Assembly: GCA_023254245.1 (NCBI GenBank)
Contig: JALQYE010000022.1
Coordinates: 1 to 35,200, forward strand
Length of the DNA: 35,200 nucleotides
Direction: 5' to 3'
From: Emticicia sp.
GTDB lineage: Bacteria; Bacteroidota; Bacteroidia; Cytophagales; Spirosomataceae
The position numbers and the translations under genes are program-made. Each line of letters opens with the position of its first letter. Position 1 is the stretch's first letter. This document shows positions 27,296-35,200 of this stretch, one piece after another. The notes under the pieces were generated by a model that was not told the origin of the DNA, made no database searches, and worked only from the letters and a program-made list of their open reading frames with translations.

Positions 27296-28561
27296 ATGGT
27301 TGATATTCTTTTAGGCTTACAGTGGGGCGATGAAGGCAAAGGCAAAATTGTTGATGTACTTGCTCCTGATTATCAAGTAGTTGCACGTTTTCAAGGTGGC
27401 CCAAATGCAGGTCATACGCTCGAATTCAACGGCAATAAACACGTATTGCACCAAATCCCATCGGGTGTTTTTCGCAATGATTGCTTAAATATCATCGGAA
27501 ATGGCGTAGTACTTGACCCAATTATCTTTAAGAAAGAAATTGATGGTTTAGGAAAATATAACCTTGATTTAAAGAAAAACTTAGTTATTTCCAAGAAAAC
27601 TGCGATAATCATTCCAACGCACCGTTTGCTCGATGCTGCCTACGAAAAAGCTAAAGGAGATGCCAAAATTGGTTCGACGCTCAAAGGTATCGGCCCTGCA
27701 TACTCTGATAAAGTTGCTCGTCAAGGTTTGCGTTTGGGTGATGTTGTATCTCCAAACTTTACCGAAAAATACAGGGCTTTAGTAGCAAAACATACACAAA
27801 TCTTAGATTTTCATAACTTCGAGTATGACTTAACCGAAGCTGAGAAAGAATTCTTTGCAGCTCTTGAATTCTTAAAAGAATTTAATCTTCAAGATACTGA
27901 ATACGTAGTTAATCAGTCACTAAAAGACGGACAAAAAGTATTGGCTGAAGGGGCTCAAGGTTCATTGCTTGATATTGATTTTGGTTCGTATCCATTCGTA
28001 ACGAGTTCGAATACAACGGCTGCGGGTGTATGCTCAGGCTTGGGCGTAGCACCAAACACCGTAGGAGAGGTTTACGGAATTTTCAAGGCATACTGCACAC
28101 GTGTAGGAAGTGGCCCATTCCCGACCGAATTAGATAACGAACTCGGCGAAAAAATCCGCCAAGAAGGGCGTGAGTTTGGTGCAACTACTGGCCGAGCTCG
28201 TCGCACGGGTTGGTTAGATTTGCCAGCACTTAAATACAGTATCATGCTCAATGGCGTTACGCAATTGATTATGATGAAAGTAGATGTGCTTAATTTCTTG
28301 GATGAAGTAAATATCTGTACGCATTACCGCTTGCCAGATGGTACGGTTACCGAACAAATGCCGTTTGATTTGACGGATACTGATGTAGAACCCATCTATG
28401 AAACATTTAAAGGCTGGGCTTGTTCGCTCGAAGGAATGCGTAAATTTGACGAAATTCCTGCTGAATTAGCGGCGTATGTAACTTACTTAGAAGCCGAGCT
28501 TCAAGTGCCGATTAGCTTTATTTCAACGGGCCCAGACCGTGAGGAAATCATCTTGCGTTAA
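27296..28561 (+). CDS. purA: Adenylosuccinate synthase
   Basis: LLGLQWGDEGKGKIVDVLA, GGPNAGHTLEF, GIGPAYSDKVARQGLR, GAQGSLLDIDFGSYPFVTSSNTTAAGVCSGLG, GRARRTGWLDL. Confidence 0.98.
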   Translation: MVDILLGLQWGDEGKGKIVDVLAPDYQVVARFQGGPNAGHTLEFNGNKHVLHQIPSGVFRNDCLNIIGNGVVLDPIIFKKEIDGLGKYNLDLKKNLVISKKTAIIIPTHRLLDAAYEKAKGDAKIGSTLKGIGPAYSDKVARQGLRLGDVVSPNFTEKYRALVAKHTQILDFHNFEYDLTEAEKEFFAALEFLKEFNLQDTEYVVNQSLKDGQKVLAEGAQGSLLDIDFGSYPFVTSSNTTAAGVCSGLGVAPNTVGEVYGIFKAYCTRVGSGPFPTELDNELGEKIRQEGREFGATTGRARRTGWLDLPALKYSIMLNGVTQLIMMKVDVLNFLDEVNICTHYRLPDGTVTEQMPFDLTDTDVEPIYETFKGWACSLEGMRKFDEIPAELAAYVTYLEAELQVPISFISTGPDREEIILR

Positions 28562-28584
28562 GCCAATGTAATTTATATTGTTTT

Positions 28585-28620
28585 AAATGTGCCATGTCTG
28601 AAAAGTGTGGCACATTTATT
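28585..28620 (+). terminator. Terminator after purA
   Basis: aaatgtgcca-tgtctgaaaagtg-tggcacattt. Confidence 0.75.
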
Positions 28621-28694
28621 TTGTACGACAAATTTCTAACTTGTGAGTAGCAAACAGGAACAAATCAGAGACTTGTTCTATAAGTTTTAAGAAG

Positions 28695-29231
28695 ATGACT
28701 TCAAATCTTGCCAATTATCTTTTTAGTACCGAAACACTCTACAAAAATGTAGTTTCCGAAAGCCCAAAGCTTGCGGATGCTCAACCTGTTGTGGAGCAAA
28801 AAGCGGTTGTGCAAGAACCCGTTATTGCTCCAGTTACACCGAAAGAAGTTGCGAAACCAGCCATTCCAACGTTTAAATTCCGAAACCAAGTTTTGATTCT
28901 GACCGATACAATTTCGGATTCCGAAAAAGCACTTTTAGTAAAAATTCTCGGAGCAATCGGCCTAACGCTTGAGCAAGTTGATTTAGTAGAACTAAGTAAA
29001 GTGCAAGGTCTTGATTATCAGGCGTTTTTATCGCAGAATGTTACCCGAAAATTTGTGAGTTTTGGAGTTGGTTTGGGCAAAATAAATTGGAATATTCTAC
29101 TCAATATTTACCAACCCAAAAATGTTGCTGGGGTTGATTTTCTGCTATCCGATGAGCTTCGTGTACTTGATACAAACCTCGATTTAAAAAAGACACTTTG
29201 GGGTGCTTTGAAAGCCATGTTTGCTAATTAA
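28695..29231 (+). CDS. Hypothetical protein
   Basis: Intact ORF; disordered Pro/Val linker (PVVEQKAVVQEPVIAPVTPKEVAKP) then a globular domain; no family recognised with confidence. Confidence 0.6.
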   Translation: MTSNLANYLFSTETLYKNVVSESPKLADAQPVVEQKAVVQEPVIAPVTPKEVAKPAIPTFKFRNQVLILTDTISDSEKALLVKILGAIGLTLEQVDLVELSKVQGLDYQAFLSQNVTRKFVSFGVGLGKINWNILLNIYQPKNVAGVDFLLSDELRVLDTNLDLKKTLWGALKAMFAN

Positions 29232-29602
29232 ATCTGACAGAGTTCGATGTAATTTCCATCGGGGTCGGTCAGGAATAATTGTAAAATTCCATCGGGGCGA
29301 GATTTAATCGGTAAACAATTTGCTCCATTTTCTTTTAATATCTTCTCAGCTAAGTAAATATCGTTTACTTCAAGTGCAAAATGATTACTTCTTACTGGAG
29401 TAAAAGGAACTTCTGGTTTTCTTCCAATCAGATGAACTTCTCGGCCATTTCCTAAACTAAACCAAATCACAGGATAATCGAAAGCAGGGGCTGGGATTTC
29501 CTCCAAACCAAGTACTTCTGCATAGAAAATCCTACTTTTTTCAATGTCGGATATTTGCAATGCTACATGGTTGAAAGCCTTTATTGTCAGTTTGTTGTTC
29601 AT
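29228..29602 (-). CDS. VOC family protein (glyoxalase/dioxygenase fold)
   Basis: AFNHVALQISDIEKSRIFYAEVLGLEEIP...GREVHLIGR...LFLTDPDGNYIELCQ; start likely MNNKLTIKAF at 29602. Confidence 0.9.
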   Translation of the reverse strand: MNNKLTIKAFNHVALQISDIEKSRIFYAEVLGLEEIPAPAFDYPVIWFSLGNGREVHLIGRKPEVPFTPVRSNHFALEVNDIYLAEKILKENGANCLPIKSRPDGILQLFLTDPDGNYIELCQI

Positions 29603-29696
29603 GTTTTTCTGCGATTTATTGCCACAAAAGTAAATAAATCGCATGATTCTGTGGCTGAATAGCTCCTAAAATTCTATTTTTTTTGTAACTTGCGTC

Positions 29697-31499
29697 ATGG
29701 AAAAATTTGTTGTTTCGGCCCGAAAATACCGCCCTATCACTTTCGATACAGTTGTAGGTCAGTCGCACATCACAACTACTTTGCAAAATGCCATTCGCAC
29801 GAATCATTTAGCACAGGCGTTTTTGTTTTGTGGGCCTCGTGGTGTAGGTAAAACAACATGTGCCAGAATTTTGGCCAAAACCATCAACTGCCAAAATCTT
29901 ACCGAAGATATTTCGCCCTGCAATGAGTGTGAGTCGTGCAAGAGCTTCAATAATAATGCTTCGTTTAATATTCACGAACTCGATGCCGCCTCCAACAACT
30001 CGGTTGAAGATATTAGAAACTTGACCGACCAAGTGCGTTTTCCTCCGCAGTCGGGCAAGTATAAGATTTATATCATTGATGAGGTTCACATGCTTTCGCA
30101 GGCAGCCTTCAATGCGTTCTTAAAGACCCTCGAAGAGCCACCAAGTTATGCCATTTTTATCTTAGCAACCACCGAAAAACACAAAATCTTACCAACGATT
30201 CTGAGCCGTTGTCAGATTTTTGATTTCAACCGTATTCAGATAAAAGACATTGCCGACCATTTGGCCAATGTGGCTACGAAAGAGAATGTAAAAGCTGATT
30301 ATCAGGCACTTGAACTCATTGCTCAGAAAGCTGATGGTGGTTTGCGTGATGCTCTTTCGATGTTTGATTTGAACGTTACGTTTTCGTCGGGTAATGGGCT
30401 TACGTATCAGGCAGTCTTAGAAAATTTACATATTCTTGATTATGATTACTACTTCCGCATGACCGATGCCTTATCAGCAGGGAATGTGTCCGAAGCATTT
30501 TTGTTATATAATGAAATTTTGGAAAAAGGCTTCGATGGACATCAGTTTGTGGTGGGCTTAAATGAACATTTTCGAAACATTATGGTGAGCAAAGACCCAC
30601 AAACAGTGAAACTTTTGCAGGTGGCTGATTCCATTCAACAACGATACGTTGAGCAGTCAGCAAAGTTATCGTTGGGTTATATATTTTCTTCGTTAAGCAT
30701 TGGTAGTCAACTTGATATCAATTATAAATCGGCCAAAAATCAGCGTTTGCACGTTGAAATTGGTCTGATGAAACTCTCGCAGATTCAACAAGTTTTGAAT
30801 TTGAGTGAGCTACCCAACAACGGGGACGAAAAAAAAAATAGTAATCCAGTAGTTTCACAAACACCTACAAGGGCAGAAAGCTCGGAACAAAAATCAACAG
30901 TAGGAGCAGCTACTCCAACCACCACTTCTCAGGCACAGCCAAGTTATGTTCCGTCGGTTCCTGTGGTGCCAACAAGGCCAGTTACGCCAACTGTACTGCC
31001 TTCTACGCCGAGTGTGCAGCCAGTGGCTCGCCCTTCGATAGCTTCTTCAAAATTACGTTCGACGGTTGATATTGAAACTTCGGTTTTTAACCCAAAATCA
31101 GAAGCACAAAGTGTTGATAATGAGCCAGCTTTACCAAATTATAATGATGCGTTTACCTACGAAGCTGCTCAACAAGCTTTATTTGCGTTTGCCAACGAAA
31201 GCGACCTCGAAACGCTAAGAGTAATGCTTAAGCGTGATTTTGTATTGGAAGGAGCTACATTTAAGTTGCAGTTAGACAATCAGATTCAGATGGATACGCT
31301 TACGCAAATGAAGCAAGATTTGGCTACGTTTTTGCGTCAACGCTTGAGAAACGCCTCGATACAGATAGCTGCTGAAATTGTAGAAACAACTACCGAACGC
31401 AGACCATATACAGCTCAAGAAAAATTTGAATATTTGGCCAATAAAAACCCTGCTTTGTTTGAATTGAGAGATAAATTAGGCTTGGAATTGGTATTTTAG
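29697..31499 (+). CDS. dnaX: DNA polymerase III subunit gamma/tau
   Basis: ARKYRPITFDTVVGQSHI, FCGPRGVGKTTCARILAKTINC, zinc-module Cys residues, IIDEVHMLSQAAFNAFLKTLEEPP, ILPTILSRCQIFDF. Confidence 0.97.
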   Translation: MEKFVVSARKYRPITFDTVVGQSHITTTLQNAIRTNHLAQAFLFCGPRGVGKTTCARILAKTINCQNLTEDISPCNECESCKSFNNNASFNIHELDAASNNSVEDIRNLTDQVRFPPQSGKYKIYIIDEVHMLSQAAFNAFLKTLEEPPSYAIFILATTEKHKILPTILSRCQIFDFNRIQIKDIADHLANVATKENVKADYQALELIAQKADGGLRDALSMFDLNVTFSSGNGLTYQAVLENLHILDYDYYFRMTDALSAGNVSEAFLLYNEILEKGFDGHQFVVGLNEHFRNIMVSKDPQTVKLLQVADSIQQRYVEQSAKLSLGYIFSSLSIGSQLDINYKSAKNQRLHVEIGLMKLSQIQQVLNLSELPNNGDEKKNSNPVVSQTPTRAESSEQKSTVGAATPTTTSQAQPSYVPSVPVVPTRPVTPTVLPSTPSVQPVARPSIASSKLRSTVDIETSVFNPKSEAQSVDNEPALPNYNDAFTYEAAQQALFAFANESDLETLRVMLKRDFVLEGATFKLQLDNQIQMDTLTQMKQDLATFLRQRLRNASIQIAAEIVETTTERRPYTAQEKFEYLANKNPALFELRDKLGLELVF

Positions 31500-31548
31500 G
31501 TGAAAATTATGCGTGGTTAAAGGCAGGAGTAGTCATTATTGTTATTTC

Positions 31549-31823
31549 ATCCCTTCGGGATTCTGTTGGGTTTTAATTTGGATTGCTATAATCATAGTAT
31601 CCCTTCGGGATTGTATTTGGTTTTAATTTGAATCGCTACAATCAAATATTCCTTCGGATTTATTTCACAGTTTTTATTGTAACTCCCTTCAGGATTCTGT
31701 TTGTTTCTACATTTGAATGGCTATAATCATAACATTCTTTCGGAATTAATTGTATGAGTTAAATTCCGAAGGAATGATATGATTATAAAAAACAAAATTC
31801 TCTATCTAAAATCCCGAAGGGAT
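31549..31823. repeat. Degenerate ~50-bp-period repeat array with CCCTTCGGG hairpin cores
   Basis: Cores at 31549 (atcccttcgggat), 31599, 31648, 31683, 31734, then inverted cores at 31762 (aattccgaaggaat) and 31811 (atcccgaagggat); inter-core text ttttaatttggattgctataatcata also conserved. Confidence 0.85.
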
Positions 31824-31854
31824 GATATACTGCTCAACGAGTTCAATCTAAAAT

Positions 31855-33102
31855 TCAAAAAGTAATCTTCAAAATTAGTTTTTCTGCTCCACGTTTTACT
31901 TCGGCATCAATCGTTTGGCCTTTGTCAAACTTTCCGAGTGCTTTCATGTATTCCTGTACGTCAGTGGTTGAGTTTTCACCGAGTTTCATAATTATATCAC
32001 CTGTTTGCAAGCCCGCTTTTTCGGCAGGGCGGCCTTTCGTTACACCATCTACTTTTACTCCGCCTTTATCGTAAGCATAATCTGGAATAATTCCCATCGT
32101 AACTTTAAAACTGCTGCGGGCATTTCCAGCGTGTGGGTTGGTGGCTACTTGTACAAAATCAAGTTTCGGAGCTTCTTCTATTTTTTCGATAATACTCTTG
32201 GCTAAGTTCAAAACCTTTACTTCTCCTTCGGCATTAATCAAGTTGGCATCATCGCTTGGTTTGTGGTATTCTTGATGAGCCCCCGTAAAGAAAAATAATA
32301 CAGGAAGGTTTTTGAGGTAAAACGAAGTGTGGTCTGATGGACCTATACCTGCCGAGTCGACATTGTATTTAACTCCTTGATTCATAGCCAGTTGTGGAAT
32401 GTTCTTTCCCCAAAAGCTACTCGTTCCCCAACCGCCAATAGTTAAGCCCTTGTCTTCACGATAACGCCCAATCATATCCATATTTATCATACAATTGACT
32501 GATTTTAAGTCGATTGTGGCATTATCAGCGTAATATTTTGAGCCAATTAAACCCAATTCTTCACCCGAAAAGCCAATGAATAAGAAATTGTGTTTTTCTT
32601 TGAGGCTATTCTTTGCGTAAAACTTCGCCATTTCAATCAGACCAGCTGTTCCCGAAGCATTATCATCAGCCCCGTTGTGGATGCTTCCAACCGAATTTGC
32701 TTCGAGCGAACTCCCTTGGTCGCCTTTGCCGAGGTGGTCGTAATGAGCTCCAATGATGATGGTTTTATCGGAACCATTATCCAAAAATCCTACAACGTTG
32801 GTGGCTTGCACGTAACTAACGTTAGGCGGTAAGCCTTTTTTTGCAGGAAATTCTTGTAGGTATGTGCCTTTATCGCCGTAGGGTTTTAGTCCAAGTTTCT
32901 TGAATTGTTTTTCTAAATAGGCAGCCGCAGTTTTGCCTCCTTCTGTGCCAGTCCCACGTCCTTCGAGCTTATCCGATGCTAAATAATCAATGTGTTTTTG
33001 GATATTTTTGGGTGTTTGAGCAGAAAGATAAGCCCCCCCCGCCCCCGATGGGGGAGCTGTCAGAGCTGCAATTATAATGAGTGATAGGAGTATTTTTTTC
33101 AT
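31855..33102 (-). CDS. M28 family metallopeptidase with C-terminal PDZ domain, secreted
   Basis: GAHYDHLG, NGADDNASGTAGLIEMAK, FSGEELGLIGSKYYA, DMIGR, GPSDHTSFYLKNLPVLFFFTG, PDZ-like GRPAEKAGLQTGDIIMKLG; start likely MKKILLSLIII at 33102. Confidence 0.92.
   Translation of the reverse strand: MKKILLSLIIIAALTAPPSGAGGAYLSAQTPKNIQKHIDYLASDKLEGRGTGTEGGKTAAAYLEKQFKKLGLKPYGDKGTYLQEFPAKKGLPPNVSYVQATNVVGFLDNGSDKTIIIGAHYDHLGKGDQGSSLEANSVGSIHNGADDNASGTAGLIEMAKFYAKNSLKEKHNFLFIGFSGEELGLIGSKYYADNATIDLKSVNCMINMDMIGRYREDKGLTIGGWGTSSFWGKNIPQLAMNQGVKYNVDSAGIGPSDHTSFYLKNLPVLFFFTGAHQEYHKPSDDANLINAEGEVKVLNLAKSIIEKIEEAPKLDFVQVATNPHAGNARSSFKVTMGIIPDYAYDKGGVKVDGVTKGRPAEKAGLQTGDIIMKLGENSTTDVQEYMKALGKFDKGQTIDAEVKRGAEKLILKITF
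33031..33058. repeat. Palindromic element inside the M28 peptidase signal-peptide coding region
   Basis: agcccccccccgcccccgatgggggagct, same element as 25930-25957; encodes APPSGAGGA in the peptidase frame. Confidence 0.85.
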
Positions 33103-33230
33103 TGATTGAAATTTTGTTGATAAACTGAAAATCAAATATACTCACAAATTAGTTGTAATAATAAAAACTAAAAACTCATTTTCTTGCAATCAAACTTTTA
33201 GTAAATTAGTGGCTTAACCCATCAATAAAC

Positions 33231-34211
33231 ATGAAAAAATTTATCCTTCCTATTGCCTGTGTGTTATCGCTTGGCCTTGGTGCATTCGTCACAAAAGTTA
33301 TCGAAAATCCACCTTTGACAGTCGAGGTTATCAATCAAGCCGAAAAAATCTTAGGTCTCGACTTTACTGATGCCGAAGCCGATTCAATGCTTAATGATTT
33401 GCGTGATAATCAAAAAGATTTTGAAGCCATGCGAAAAGTGCCGCTTGATAATAGCGTTTCGCCAGCGTTGTATTTCAATCCACTTCCTGTGGGTTTTGAG
33501 TTTGAAAAGAACTATTTACCATTTAAGGCTTCACAGATTTCGGCCGTAAAATTACCAGCTAATCGAGAAGATTTAGCATTTTATTCGGTACGAGAACTGG
33601 GCGAATTGCTCAAAACCAAACAAATTTCATCTGTCGAACTAACAAAGTTCTTTTTGGAAAGATTAAAAAAATACGATATACAACTGCATTGTGTTGTAAC
33701 ACTTACGGAAGAATTAGCTCTTAAACAAGCCGCTCAAGCTGATGCTGAGATTAAGGCAGGCAAATACCGCGGATTTCTACACGGAATACCGTACGGTGCG
33801 AAAGATTTATTAGCCGTGAAGGGCTATAAAACTACGTGGGGTTCGGTACCTTACAAAGACCAACTAATTGATAAAGACGCCACGGTGATTCAGCGTTTGG
33901 AGCAAGCAGGAGCGGTGCTTTGTGCAAAATTAACCTTGGGAGAATTGGCCATGGGTGATGTTTGGTTTGGTGGAAAAACCCTTAATCCGTGGGATTTGAA
34001 GCGAGGTTCGAGTGGCTCGTCGGCGGGTTCGGCATCTTCGGTTTCGGCTGGACTTTTGCCTTTTGCCATCGGTAGCGAAACGTTGGGTTCGATTGTATCG
34101 CCTTCGACGGAGTGCGGTACTACGGGTTTGCGTCCAACTTTTGGGCGTGTGCCTCGCACGGGTGCGATGGCTCTGAGTTGGAGTATGGATAAATTGGGGC
34201 CAATTTGCCGA
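33231..34211 (+). CDS. Amidase (amidase signature family), interrupted at a chimeric junction
   Basis: [88 protein letters not shown]; family homology stops there. Confidence 0.9.
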
Positions 34212-34340
34212 ACATCCGCTGGGCGCTCCTTTACGGGGTCTTGCTCTGCAACGCCCGCGCGATGGGTGAATTTGGGGCGGTTGCTGTGGTTTCGGGTAAA
34301 ATCCGCGGCCAGACCGCCACCATGCCGATCACCATCGAGA
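34205..34340 (+). other. Fragment of a sulfate/thiosulfate ABC transporter permease (CysW-like), foreign to the contig
   Basis: Frame from 34205: [45 protein letters not shown], the conserved CysW core; much higher GC than upstream. Confidence 0.85.
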
Positions 34341-35200
34341 ATTCCGTTTTCGCGCAAGGGATAGAGCACGAAGGTGTGCAGTAAGTAGACATACATTGTG
34401 GCCTGGCCGAACTGAGTAAACCAGGTCTGTTCGCGAGGGATCAAAATCAAGAAAGCCATAATCATGGCCGCCGCCACCAACATGGTGGCGAGACGGCCAA
34501 GGCCTCCCCACCATTGGTCATAGCCAAAGGTGGCATAGCCAGAGTCGTAGGTAATAAAGCTACGGATCTGTACTTCCCGTAGGAACGGAACACTGACTGC
34601 TATCCCCAACGCAACTAGAGCCATGAATGCTGTTGCAATCACACGCCAGCGAATGACGGACTGTGAACACAGCGCCATCCAGCGCTCGCCGAGGTTCCAT
34701 TCACGCAACTGCCAGCCGAATACGAAGAAGGGTAGGAATCCGAGTACGCGTGCTGCTGAAAAAGTCTGATCAATGGGGAAGTAGCCAGCAGCAATCGAAA
34801 TAACAATGCTGATCAGAAGTGGATACTTGAGCGCTACCAAATATGGCAACACAATGCGCCAAATAGCCAATGCCAGCAAGAACCAGAGAGTCCACGATGC
34901 TTTGGTGAGATCAAGTCGGAAGTTTCCGTTGTAGATGAAGAGAACTACGGACCAGATCACTTCGAAAATGACATAAGGAACCAGAATGTCTGTAAATACA
35001 GAACGAATGCGTTTGTCATCTGGAGCGGTTCCCTTGGTGAAATAACCTGAAACAGCTACAAAAACAGGAACGTGGAACGCGTAGATAAACACATACAGGG
35101 TGAAAGCGGCGTCGTTCTCACCGACCATCTTGGTCAGTGTGTGGCCGGCAACCATGAGCGCAATGGCTCCAAAACGGGCGTTATCCCATAACGCGACCCG
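34341..35200 (-). CDS. Acyltransferase family (acyltransferase_3/fucose-4-O-acetylase-like) fragment, open at the window edge
   Basis: [24 protein letters not shown]...[18 protein letters not shown]...[11 protein letters not shown]...[15 protein letters not shown]...[21 protein letters not shown]; ~50% GC, different from the upstream genome. Confidence 0.85.

Noticed and set aside
28695-29231. 4-nt convergent stop overlap with the VOC gene
   Set aside because: Common compact arrangement; no evidence of special function.
30829-30838. A10 run in dnaX as a sequencing indel
   Set aside because: The zero frame is intact through both flanking domains, so the assembled length is consistent with a functional gene; kept instead as a slippage candidate.
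31549-31823. Possible CRISPR array (regular ~50-bp spacing)
   Set aside because: Inter-core sequences are themselves conserved, cores are short palindromes, orientation flips within the array and no cas genes are nearby.

Overview
Most of the window (about 1-34,210) reads as ordinary AT-rich Bacteroidota chromosome, probably Cytophagales (inferred from protein flavour and TAnnTTTG promoters). Minus-strand genes at the left look like a surface-glycan cluster (GT1, GT9, DUF5672-like, two SDRs, methyltransferase). Housekeeping genes follow: hisS, mltG, an amidohydrolase, LMW-PTP, gpmI, tig, tRNA-Leu(UAG), rel/spoT, fur-like, purA, dnaX and an M28 peptidase. The accessory and unusual content is: (1) a two-gene ATPase + TOPRIM-like nuclease cassette (14094-15976) with its own promoter, a candidate anti-phage defence module; (2) a NodU/SxtI carbamoyltransferase + DUF5989 + SxtJ-like trio (24062-26524); (3) a 27-28 bp GC-rich palindromic element present as an intergenic inverted pair and also in-frame inside hisS and inside the signal peptide of the M28 peptidase; (4) two copies of a 33-nt perfect hairpin that differ by a compensatory base-pair change; (5) a ~50-bp-period degenerate repeat array after dnaX; (6) an A10 slippery tract in dnaX followed at once by an out-of-frame stop. 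The last ~1 kb is not the same genome. The amidase gene is broken at ~34205-34211, joined to a GC-rich CysW fragment, then to an acyltransferase fragment at an EcoRI site (GAATTC), so it looks like a chimeric contig end. The ORF calls crossing it are artefacts.
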